DNA of 10,606 nucleotides. It comes from Vavraia culicis subsp. floridensis. Its lineage: Eukaryota > Microsporidia > Pleistophoridae. Made by a program: the position numbers and the translations under genes. The stretch covers positions 4,831 through 15,436 of the forward strand of contig NW_007360679.1 of assembly GCF_000192795.1 (NCBI RefSeq), written 5' to 3'. Position 1 is the stretch's first letter; each line of letters begins with the position of its first letter. Under the pieces are notes generated by a model that saw nothing but the letters and a program-made list of their open reading frames with translations, ran no database searches and had not been told where the DNA came from. Of the stretch, positions 1-6,288 are shown one piece after another.

Positions 1-676
1 CCATCTTTATGTTAGCAAATCAATATGGATGATGTGAAAGGTACCATGTTACGAGTAGGTGGCACCAGACACTCCGATGTTGTTGGAAACAAAGCTAAAA
101 AGAATCAAGGATATGTAAATTCAGGAACTTCAAAACAGAAATGAAGATAAATCTGAGAAGAACGAACATCCAATGAAATACTTCACATTGATCTAAAATT
201 CTCTGTATTATAAGATTTAAGTTACTTAATAACATAGCTAGTCTCAATATTTATTTAAAGAGTACAGAAAGATGTAAGAATGTTAAATATTTGTACCATC
301 AAGCTCCATAGAATATATTTTCTCATAAAAAGCTGATTTGATGCAATGACTTGCAGACAATTTTGGAAGCACCCGTCGTGAAGGGGATTGGTGAAGCATC
401 GTGATACCAAAAGAAAAAAGCCTATCACAAATTTTGGGAGTGCTGATTGCGCAGTGCACGCCGGGATATCATTGAAGTACCATCAGCGGGTCAAGATGGA
501 AACACATAGCAGCACAGCGTATTGTTCAATAATCAGGCAACTCTAGCAATTAACGTTTCGGTATGTTACATAACTGTTCTACTTCTCCTTACCGTTTCTC
601 TGCCATGAACATTTTCATCGCACTCGTTTAAATTTCTGCCCCTTTTGTTCATCATTTCTCTCCCCCCTTCGTGAAG
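1..676. other. Non-coding left flank and leader of the first gene
   Basis: No ATG-initiated reading frame of convincing length is present on either strand. The first 300 bases are AT-rich and featureless to the eye. Bases 283-468 hold a possible transposase remnant on the minus strand, listed separately. The last 100 bases are pyrimidine-rich, contain CCGTTTC at 592-598 and end in a CCCCCC run at 663-668, just before the ATG at 677. They most likely form the promoter and short leader of that gene. Confidence 0.5.
283..468 (-). pseudogene. Possible decayed hAT-family transposase C-terminal fragment
   Basis: Seen: the minus strand has a 61-codon open stretch with no start codon, closed upstream by TGA (469-471) and ended by TAA (283-285). 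Near its beginning it reads YPGVHCAIS, followed by CDRLFSFG and a later SRR-x-LPKLSA segment. The stretch before the upstream stop, in the same frame, reads LDPLMVLQ. Known: the hAT dimerisation domain has the order yP...A...IPATSa..ERvFS.aG....RR..L. Inferred: the order and spacing of these pieces resemble a worn-down hAT tail broken by a stop. Another frame of the same region reads DIPACTAQS, so a frameshift is also possible. This is pattern matching by eye on a short degenerate segment and may be chance. Confidence 0.25.
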
Positions 677-1069
677 ATGAGTACCGCCCAACAGCCATCA
701 TTCCCATCGTACATTACGATCCTGCACAAAATACAAGTGCTTGAGGAGCAACGCAACCATCCCCTTAAGCAGAGCAAGCTTGACGTACTGCACGCCATGC
801 TTGCACTTAGCAAACTAAAAAGCACGCACGATGCGATCAAAGTGATCAATGATACGGCATCAGAGTTGCAAGCTGTTTATGAAAGGCTGTGTGGCAACTT
901 GAATGCACAGATTGATCGTGTTGTGGACGACGAAGTGGTTAAGAAAGTGCGAAGCAATCCTAAGATGAAGTACAGGAAACGAGCTGAAGAATTGCTCAGG
1001 AAAAGGGCACAGGGCAGGAAGGTTGTACTTAACACGCGAAAGACGAGGACAAACAAATTTAACAGATAG
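677..1069 (+). CDS. Small basic helical protein, possible TFIIS-N (LW)-like fold
   Basis: A 130-residue protein I do not recognise with confidence. The first in-frame ATG (677) follows a CCCCCC run, and a GTG two codons earlier is an unlikely start. Residues 10-75 look helical, with regular Leu/Ile spacing. Residues 85-112 combine VVKKVRSNP with RKRAEELLRKRA, and the last 20 residues are very basic (RKTRTNKFNR end). Known: the TFIIS N-terminal/LW domain shared by TFIIS, Iws1/Spn1, Elongin A and Med26 ends in a helix of the type V..l..h....I...A..L...W. Inferred: the C-terminal half loosely fits that pattern but lacks the Trp, and the loop before it is long. A nuclear or nucleolar role would suit the charge. 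An AATAAA at 1121-1126 could be its polyadenylation signal. The CDS is likely; the family is a guess. Confidence 0.7.
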   Translation: MSTAQQPSFPSYITILHKIQVLEEQRNHPLKQSKLDVLHAMLALSKLKSTHDAIKVINDTASELQAVYERLCGNLNAQIDRVVDDEVVKKVRSNPKMKYRKRAEELLRKRAQGRKVVLNTRKTRTNKFNR

Positions 1070-1580
1070 TATGGTTTAGCGGTAGGTTGTTGTTTATGCA
1101 CCAATAAGTTTAGTATGCAAAATAAAATTGATTACGCGGAATAAGTTTATAACTGATAATGTCCTTTGATGATCCGCCAAGGAATGGACAGCCGCGTGTT
1201 AAAGCATTGTTCATGAAAGAACTCCATACATGTTATGGATCACGTACATAAAACTTTCATCGTTTTCCTAAAAAATTATGAATTAAATTTATGTCACATC
1301 ACAGGCCTTCCCAATAGCAATTTCAGCGTTCTAGAACTGATAACACAGCATGCTCTTCCTACCAATCACACACTGTGCCTGTCTTCGTCTCTATTCCAGA
1401 TTTAACTCTTTTACCACCAAAATTGTAAATCACGATAAATCATACGTTCATCACTTCTTTATTTTACTTTGCTACATCCCTGCTAAATCCGAATAAATTT
1501 TCGTGCGCTGTCGCACGAAGAGAAATAAACAACTCGCAGCGAAAAAAAGAATTTTAAATTTTTTTAGCCCCAAGTAAAAA
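1070..1580. other. Intergenic spacer and RRS1 leader
   Basis: This 511-bp stretch has no supported gene. It contains AATAAA at 1121-1126 (possible 3' end signal of the upstream gene), a strong small inverted repeat at 1500-1519, an AT-rich block around 1550-1565 (aattttaaattttttt) and a CCCC at 1568-1571, just before the RRS1 ATG. The AT block plus C-run is the likely core promoter and start context of RRS1. Confidence 0.5.
1500..1519. repeat. 8-bp stem, 4-nt loop hairpin upstream of RRS1
   Basis: TTCGTGCG at 1500-1507 and CGCACGAA at 1512-1519 are exact reverse complements around CTGT. The element lies about 60 bp before the RRS1 start. It could be a protein-binding palindrome or an RNA hairpin in a longer leader; the sequence alone does not decide. 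Confidence 0.6.
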
Positions 1581-1928
1581 ATGCAGTACGATTTGCACTA
1601 TCTCCAGGCATACAACACAGAATATGAACAGCCCACCCCCGCACACATCAACGCCCTACTTGTCCGCATATCCAAACTACCCCTCAAAAAGCACGAGAAC
1701 ACCAAATTAGCGGTTCTTCCTGCACCGATAGCCGTATTACCGCTCAAGAACTGCGTGGTATCGAAGCAAAAGAGTAAATGGCAGTTGTTTGCGGAACGGA
1801 GGGGTATCAGGAAGAAGAAGTGTAGGGAGGTGTATGACGAGAAGAACGACACTTTCCTGCCCAGGTATGGACGGTTTGGTGTTAATAAGGTAAAGAAAAG
1901 AATGCCCAGGGAAGAGGAGAACGGTTAA
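1581..1928 (+). CDS. RRS1: Ribosome biogenesis regulatory protein RRS1
   Basis: RRS1 works with Rpf2 in the nucleolus to bring the 5S RNP (5S rRNA, uL5, uL18) into pre-60S particles. Seen in the 115 residues: an N-terminal YDLHYLQAYN segment (3-12), matching the family's DLGNLlafD start; the LPAPIAVLP stretch (46-54), matching its LPxPxtxLPR element; then KWQLFAERRGIRKKK (66-80), matching kWExFAkxKGIkkKKk; VYDE (84-87); and LPRYGRFG (93-100), matching the PRWGyk motif. The order and spacing are those of the family. The protein is far shorter than fungal or animal RRS1 (about 200-365 aa): the acidic/basic C-terminal extension is nearly gone and it ends after MPREEENG. The start is the first ATG, after CCCC in the leader. 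As a single-copy essential factor it is a good phylogenetic marker. Confidence 0.93.
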   Translation: MQYDLHYLQAYNTEYEQPTPAHINALLVRISKLPLKKHENTKLAVLPAPIAVLPLKNCVVSKQKSKWQLFAERRGIRKKKCREVYDEKNDTFLPRYGRFGVNKVKKRMPREEENG

Positions 1929-2322
1929 TGTAGTAGAAAACGCTCAAATACTGTACGGAGCAGCATATTAAATTATTTATTCCTATAGTAGTTCTTTTTG
2001 CAATTGTATTCGTATTTACTACGTTTACCATGTCCAAAAGCGTGCAATCCGCACTCCTCCACCCCACAAATACTACAAAATAAAACCAATCACCCCATCT
2101 AGTGCTGCTTACATCCACAATCATTTTAATATCATTTTCAAAAAACATTTTACGGCACAAATCATTATTTTCTGTACTAAGAACGATCTTCTCGTTGCTC
2201 TACTCGTCATCATTTTGCAATTGCCTAGCCCAACACGATACAACGCATGAACAGTATTTATTATTTTTAGCCCCTCGTCCTGCATCTCATTCCCTGGCAC
2301 GTTAAATCGTGCCAATCCGTTT
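1929..2322. other. Intergenic region between RRS1 and the minus-strand genes
   Basis: This is the convergent gap between RRS1 (+) and the minus-strand membrane genes. Open frames on both strands lack an ATG near their start or have no recognisable character. The only distinct structure is a perfect hairpin at 2295-2314. The region presumably holds both 3' ends. Confidence 0.5.
2295..2314. repeat. Perfect 7-bp inverted repeat, 6-nt loop
   Basis: TGGCACG (2295-2301) and CGTGCCA (2308-2314) flank TTAAAT. It lies between convergent genes, about 10 bases past the stop of the possible 70-aa minus-strand frame. It could mark a transcript end or a binding site. Eukaryotes do not use rho-independent terminators, so I do not call it a terminator. 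Confidence 0.55.
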
Positions 2323-2535
2323 TCACTCTCCTCGTACCGCATCGCTATTACTGCCCTTTATGTCAGCAATAAGTAAAGCATTTTCCCAGAACAATAATAA
2401 TAAATTTTTACCATGCTCCTTTAATGTCTTGTATACATTCCTTCTCCTACACATGTAATATACCAACACTGTTCCGCTCTTAATACTAGTTCCAATACCA
2501 ATCCATAATATTATTATAATCCTGTTTTTCTTCAT
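2323..2535 (-). CDS. Possible small membrane protein (70 aa), unrecognised
   Basis: A 70-residue frame starting at an ATG 20 bp downstream of the acyltransferase stop codon. GGG stands three to five bases before the ATG, as at other starts here. Residues 5-28 (IIIILWIGIG... to VLVYYM) form one plausible membrane span with Lys/Arg on both sides (KKNR before, CRRRN after), followed by a short amphipathic part and a polar tail. I recognise no family. In favour: start context, charge distribution around the span and tight packing typical of microsporidia. Against: small size, AT-rich DNA and no homologue known to me. It may instead be a chance frame. Confidence 0.35.
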   Translation of the reverse strand: MKKNRIIIILWIGIGTSIKSGTVLVYYMCRRRNVYKTLKEHGKNLLLLFWENALLIADIKGSNSDAVRGE

Positions 2536-2555
2536 CTCCCATTCCTTCACACCCT

Positions 2556-3161
2556 CTAATACTCATCAATCACCTTAGCCCTCCTCTCCAACCATGGCAT
2601 CAGCACGTAGCCCACCCTCATCCTGTCCATACACACCCCATTTCCTCTCAAAAAGTACACCACAAGAAACCCGCAGCCCATCAACACCACAAAGCACGTA
2701 ACCACATTCAAATTGCACACACCGTGCAAAACAGCGAACAGCACAAAAAACACGAATTCGTTCCGATTACCGCCGTACACACAGCCACTGATCCATGCAC
2801 AGTGGTGTGAGCGTTCATCATAGCACCGATCGCACAGCATGCAGTGGTGGGTGGTGCTGTACCTGAGCTGATGGCACAGCGTGCATACGCCTTGTACGTG
2901 CTTGTTGAGCGGTATGTACTCGTGCGTGCGCATTGCTTTGATGTAGTAGTACAGCGATACGCTGAGCAGATACAGCGATAGCACGCTGTATGTGCGTGTG
3001 CATATGTAAAGGTTTGTGATGTAGTACAGGGCTGTTATTGTTATGAGGGACAGCTCGAGCACCTTTATGGTGCGTTTTAGGATTGATTCTATGAGCATGG
3101 CGTGCACAGCACGCCATCTTTTGTACGCGCCCCCTTTTTGGTACGTGATCTGGTAGGTCAT
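2556..3161 (-). CDS. DHHC-family protein S-acyltransferase (palmitoyltransferase), SHHC variant
   Basis: Enzymes of this family transfer palmitate from acyl-CoA to cysteines of substrate proteins at Golgi, ER or plasma membranes. The 201-residue protein has two N-terminal membrane spans (about 33-53 and 58-76), a cytosolic cysteine-rich domain (93-132) and a C-terminal hydrophobic stretch (135-171) long enough for two spans. In the cysteine-rich domain C93, C96, H106, C107, C110, C113, H120 and C127 fit the zinc ligand pattern, and C121 sits at the catalytic position. The signature reads SHHCAW (118-123): Ser replaces the usual Asp, and CPW is CAW. The following NCVG is GCVY, with N132 kept. 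I see no TTxE motif in the short tail. The first ATG is at 3161; the frame is open further upstream but only from non-ATG codons. Activity is uncertain because of the Asp loss. Confidence 0.85.
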   Translation of the reverse strand: MTYQITYQKGGAYKRWRAVHAMLIESILKRTIKVLELSLITITALYYITNLYICTRTYSVLSLYLLSVSLYYYIKAMRTHEYIPLNKHVQGVCTLCHQLRYSTTHHCMLCDRCYDERSHHCAWISGCVYGGNRNEFVFFVLFAVLHGVCNLNVVTCFVVLMGCGFLVVYFLRGNGVCMDRMRVGYVLMPWLERRAKVIDEY

Positions 3162-3986
3162 CGGAAGTAGGAGGAACAAATCAGAAAAAGCGCCATTAAT
3201 TATTTGTATGGAGAATGACGTGGAGTGCAATGCTGGTGTTGGTGCGTGGTTGTGATGTTTTGGTTGTGGTGTGCGGTATGAGTAGGTAATAAATAGCAGT
3301 GAACGGATTTGACGGGTGGTTGAACCATAAAATAATTGGGGTGCGCAAAATATGCAAAAAACAGTTAATAAATGCGTAAAATAACAACGGCATTACGGTG
3401 CACTACTCCTCTCAATCAATCTTATTTTCTAGTTGTAATCGTGCGGTACGAAGAGATCGTTGTAAAGGAATGATCTGATAGGTGCTCCAATATTTGGTAT
3501 TGAGTGTTTTACCAGTACCTTTTAAAATTTATGTTTATTACTTTATTGGTGCATCACTCCTAATTTTATACTATTAATTGCCATTTAAGCGAAACATCAC
3601 TTTCATGAGTAACACGTGTTTTTGCGAAAAACTGTTTTTTAATTCCAGAAATTGTGGCACAAAAAGGGAAGGGCTCTCGTACGCTCATTTTAAAAAACGA
3701 AGAATACGAAAACGTGCAGCAATGACGAGCAATCATCACTCTGCAGTAGTAGGCCAGTGCCGTAACAAACTCAGTACTATAATTTATTAGCACGGCAGTT
3801 ATTGATGCCAATCCTTATTACCGGTACTAATCTTTTATAATAAATCACAATCCCATTGTAAGTCACCAATTCTTCTCCTCCTCGATTTAAAATTTTTTAT
3901 TTTTTTACGATAAGCAAGTCATGAGGTGATACGTGAGCATCAAAAGAACGCTGTGCAATAAGAAGCATTTTTACGTACAGCAGCTA

Positions 3987-4003
3987 ATCACATAAAATGT
4001 GAT
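3987..4003. repeat. 17-bp inverted repeat ATCACAT-AAA-ATGTGAT
   Basis: Two perfect 7-bp arms separated by AAA, about 480 bp upstream of the first GATA gene. The short odd spacer and symmetry suit a dimeric transcription-factor site better than an RNA hairpin. ACGTAC occurs on either side (3973-3978, 4012-4017). Confidence 0.5.
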
Positions 4004-4146
4004 ATTTAGTGACGTACTGATTGCATCAGCAGGTGTTGTAGGGAATGATTGGTCATTGTGGTAAAGCGGGTGGTGTATGATACGATGATTGCGGTGTTTT
4101 GTGTTTACCGTGGCAGTAGAATGATAGATTGGCATGGGATGTACCA

Positions 4147-4250
4147 TTATTTTAATATTTTACTATTTTAATATTTTAATATTTTAATATTCAATTATTT
4201 TAATATTCTAATATTTTACTATTCTAATATTTTACTATTTTATTATTTCT
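4147..4250. repeat. AT-only degenerate tandem array
   Basis: About 100 bases made of repeated TATTTTAATAT-like units, with TACTAT and TCTAAT variants and almost no G or C. It lies 230-330 bp upstream of the first GATA gene. This is simple-sequence expansion; it may exclude nucleosomes, but nothing specific shows that. Confidence 0.8.
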
Positions 4251-4280
4251 TTATTTCAATACTCTTCTTTTTCTTATTAC

Positions 4281-4335
4281 AAACCAACAAATAACAAATA
4301 CTAAATAATTAATGCTAAACCAAACCAACAAATAA
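4281..4335. repeat. 14-bp direct repeat AAACCAACAAATAA, two copies
   Basis: Identical copies at 4281-4294 and 4322-4335, 41 bp apart start to start, in AC-rich DNA upstream of the first GATA gene. Function unknown; it may be slippage or duplication debris. Confidence 0.6.
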
Positions 4336-4444
4336 TTAATAACAAGTATAAAATAACAAAGTACTACGTCACGTAAAATTCCCTACAAATCACAGTGCTC
4401 TCCTTAACTGTTCTTATCGCCCGCTCATATCAATCATAATCTTG

Positions 4445-4451
4445 TATAAAA
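4445..4451 (+). promoter_or_regulatory. TATA box of the first GATA gene
   Basis: TATAAAA lies 30 bp before the ATG at 4481. The spacing implies a very short leader, usual for microsporidia, and supports this ATG as the start. Confidence 0.55.
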
Positions 4452-4480
4452 AGAGAGAAAATCATAGAAAGGCAGAGAAC

Positions 4481-5467
4481 ATGAACGATACTCAATCATA
4501 TATCATTAATGGCACATCCAATGATAAAGATAGATATAACGTACACAAATGCATGAGGATAGCACTTGCGAATGCGGATCGTTGTGTTAGGAAGAGGGAG
4601 AGTAACGTGGTGTGGAGGATGTGGAGCATGATGATGCTAGGATGTGGAAATGGGGAAAGTGTGTTTAGGGGGGTGTGTAGGGTTGGAAGTGTTTTTGGAT
4701 TTGTGGACTGTGAATGCGAGCTGGTGTTTATGGGTAGGGAGGTACGGAACAGGGAGGTACGGTATGCGCGTATTGACGATGTTGGGCTGTACATGGGCGG
4801 TATGAACGGCATGACCGATCACGTGAACGACCGTTTGATCAATCGCATGAATCATACCGGCCGTACCAACCATGTTGATACGGTGGAGCGTATGGCAGGT
4901 GCTGAAGAGTACGGCAGGAAGTACGCACATGCAAACGGTGACAGGTACGAAAACAGGGAGGACTACCAGAGCATGTACAAGCCGTACGATCTACCGGTTC
5001 AGTACGATGCAAAGGACCGGTACGAGCAGCAGTACTACGATGCAAAGGGCAGTGCAGTACCGGCAGAGTATGCGTACGACGAGTACGCCGTGCCGTACGA
5101 TACGTACAGGCAGTACGCGTACCACTCATTCAACACGTACGCCAATGAGAACTACCCGAACTATGCCGATGAGTACACGTACAAGGACGAGTGCCCCAAT
5201 ACGGAGGAGTACGACAGCTACTACTACGAGAAGGGGAGTGATCACTCGTACGAGGGTAAGCGTGAGTTTAAGAACCAGGAATGTGCGCATTGTGGCACAA
5301 GGGTCACATCGCTGTGGCGTAAGTTACACGGTGACACGGTGTGCAATGCATGTGGGCTGTACTACAAGATACACGGGATTAGACGGCCTGAGACTTTGAA
5401 GGGGAACAAGGTGCGGAGAAGGAAGAGGATACCTAAGAAGAAGGGGCATTACGAGAGTGTTCAATAA
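4481..5467 (+). CDS. GATA-type zinc-finger transcription factor 1 (Tyr-rich)
   Basis: GATA factors bind (A/T)GATA(A/G) DNA in the nucleus. This 328-aa protein has one C-terminal finger: C268, C271, C288, C291, with TSLWR (275-279), [12 protein letters not shown] (288-299) and a basic tail with RRRKR, all standard for DNA contact. The Cys loop is CX2CX16CX2C, one residue shorter than the usual X17. Residues 144-257 form a low-complexity region with 27 Tyr among Asp, Glu, Lys and Ala, a possible activation or self-association domain. Residues 24-80 hold scattered Cys and Trp and no domain I recognise. The ATG was chosen because it follows the TATA box by 30 bp; a TTG further up is unlikely. The stop TAA lies inside AATAAA (5463-5468), a possible polyadenylation signal. 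GATAAG-type sites upstream (3909, 4413) allow auto-regulation. Confidence 0.92.
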   Translation: MNDTQSYIINGTSNDKDRYNVHKCMRIALANADRCVRKRESNVVWRMWSMMMLGCGNGESVFRGVCRVGSVFGFVDCECELVFMGREVRNREVRYARIDDVGLYMGGMNGMTDHVNDRLINRMNHTGRTNHVDTVERMAGAEEYGRKYAHANGDRYENREDYQSMYKPYDLPVQYDAKDRYEQQYYDAKGSAVPAEYAYDEYAVPYDTYRQYAYHSFNTYANENYPNYADEYTYKDECPNTEEYDSYYYEKGSDHSYEGKREFKNQECAHCGTRVTSLWRKLHGDTVCNACGLYYKIHGIRRPETLKGNKVRRRKRIPKKKGHYESVQ

Positions 5468-5493
5468 ATGTGCTGTTTTTATGCATTGAATAG

Positions 5494-5521
5494 TTTTATT
5501 TAATTTTATTTAATTTTATTT
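5494..5521. repeat. 10-bp AT tandem repeat after the first GATA gene
   Basis: TTTTATTTAA is repeated nearly three times, beginning about 27 bp after the stop codon, in the expected 3' UTR. It is low-complexity sequence that may aid transcript termination. Confidence 0.7.
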
Positions 5522-5772
5522 ATGCGGTACTCGTAGCAGAGCAGTACCCGCAATGTTTATAAATGCTTGTGCCTCCGCGTATTAACCAATCTCTTCTAGC
5601 AACCCTGCTCGTAGCACCTCCCTGATAACACGTACACCACTTCTCGCCGTTCATTACCACACACGTACTACCGCGCTGTTGAAGAACAAATGAACACGTC
5701 CTATGACGCGCTACCGTTATAAAATAGGTCATTGGTCCAGCTGGGCATAAAAGGTACGATAAGTACGCATGA

Positions 5773-5787
5773 ATGGTACCATATGGT
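5773..5787. promoter_or_regulatory. Overlapping palindromes ATGGTACCAT / ACCATATGGT
   Basis: The 15-bp string ATGGTACCATATGGT carries alternating half-sites ATGGT-ACCAT-ATGGT, forming two overlapping perfect 10-bp palindromes. GATAAG lies 10 bp upstream (5758-5763) and another GGTACC at 5800-5805. A protein-binding cluster is plausible but unproven. Confidence 0.35.
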
Positions 5788-6030
5788 GTTTTAGCGTGCG
5801 GTACCGTTGAGGCGCCTATATCGATGTTTAATGCTAAATATTTTAATTTTTGTAATTATGCATAAATAGAATAAAGAATAATGCATGAATAGCGCACTGC
5901 GTATCACAGCCATATCAGCAGCATGCGCAGAAAAGCATCAAGAAAAGAAAGCGTTCGCAACAATTTGAAGAGCATCATACGTGTTTTACATGCCAGTACG
6001 GTGGTGATAGCATTTTATGACAGAGTTAGT

Positions 6031-6121
6031 AATGCGGAGTAATGCGGAGTAACAAAGTAATGCGGAGGTAACCCTAACATTCCCTAACCCTCTAACCAAT
6101 GCACTCCTAACCCTCTAACCA
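6031..6121. repeat. AATGCGGAGT tandem repeat and CCTAACCCTCTAACCA repeat
   Basis: AATGCGGAGT occurs at 6031-6040 and 6041-6050, with a near copy (AATGCGGAGG) at 6059-6068. It is followed by TAACCCTAAC and two copies of CCTAACCCTCTAACCA (6083-6098 and 6106-6121). The second motif resembles telomeric (CTAACC) DNA. A single TAACCCTAACC also appears inside the next gene (about 6559), so the motif may simply be locally frequent. Confidence 0.75.
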
Positions 6122-6151
6122 TCCTCAAATCCTCATCACCACTCTAACCCT

Positions 6152-6157
6152 GATAAG
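6152..6157 (+). promoter_or_regulatory. GATAAG, candidate GATA-factor site
   Basis: An exact GATAAG 132 bp upstream of the second GATA start and 42 bp upstream of its TATAAAA. Similar sites lie at 5758-5763, at 3909-3914 and, inverted, at 4413-4418, upstream of one or the other GATA gene. About five GATAAG or CTTATC are expected by chance in this length of DNA, so placement is the only argument. Confidence 0.3.
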
Positions 6158-6198
6158 TTTTAAATCACCATACTAAACACCCTCCCCTCCTCCACCAA

Positions 6199-6205
6199 TA
6201 TAAAA
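6199..6205 (+). promoter_or_regulatory. TATA box upstream of the second GATA gene
   Basis: TATAAAA in otherwise pyrimidine-rich DNA, 84-90 bp before the ATG at 6289. The distance is longer than for the first GATA gene, so the transcript may have a leader of some 50 bases or use another start. Confidence 0.4.
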
Positions 6206-6288
6206 CACTCCCTTCTCCACAGCCATCCCTTCACTCAATAACATTCCTTGATCACTGAAACATAAAGCATTTATTATGCAAGCACGGG

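Larger units (their letters stand above)
3162..4480. other. Long AT-rich intergenic region between divergent genes
   Basis: About 1.3 kb separates the minus-strand acyltransferase from the first GATA gene; it should carry both promoters. Frames at 3566-3811 begin only at TTG and look like chance. Visible items: palindrome AACACGTGTT (3611-3620), GATAAG (3909-3914), a 17-bp inverted repeat (3987-4003), an AT tandem array (4147-4250), a 14-bp direct repeat, CTTATC (4413-4418) and a TATA box (4445-4451). No RNA gene was recognised. Confidence 0.55.
5468..6288. other. Intergenic region between the two GATA genes
   Basis: This 820-bp region shows no gene I can support; a minus-strand frame near 5520-5732 has no conserved character. 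It holds an AT tandem repeat after the stop, GATAAG at 5758-5763, overlapping palindromes at 5773-5787, a 10-bp tandem repeat and CCTAACCC repeats (6031-6121), GATAAG at 6152-6157 and TATAAAA at 6199-6205. From 6170 to 6240 it is pyrimidine-rich. It probably serves as the promoter of the second GATA gene. Confidence 0.55.

Noticed and set aside
2121..2342. Minus-strand 73-aa frame following the 70-aa membrane frame, as if one frameshifted gene
   Set aside because: It shows no recognisable domain and crosses a perfect hairpin; nothing supports joining the frames.
3566..3811. Opposed 70- and 81-residue frames in the long spacer
   Set aside because: Both begin at TTG, have no motif and mirror each other.
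4492..5399. Several long frames overlapping the first GATA gene (minus strand and a Thr/Arg-rich plus frame)
   Set aside because: They are shadows of the repetitive TAC-rich codons of the Tyr-rich domain; the GATA finger fixes the true frame.
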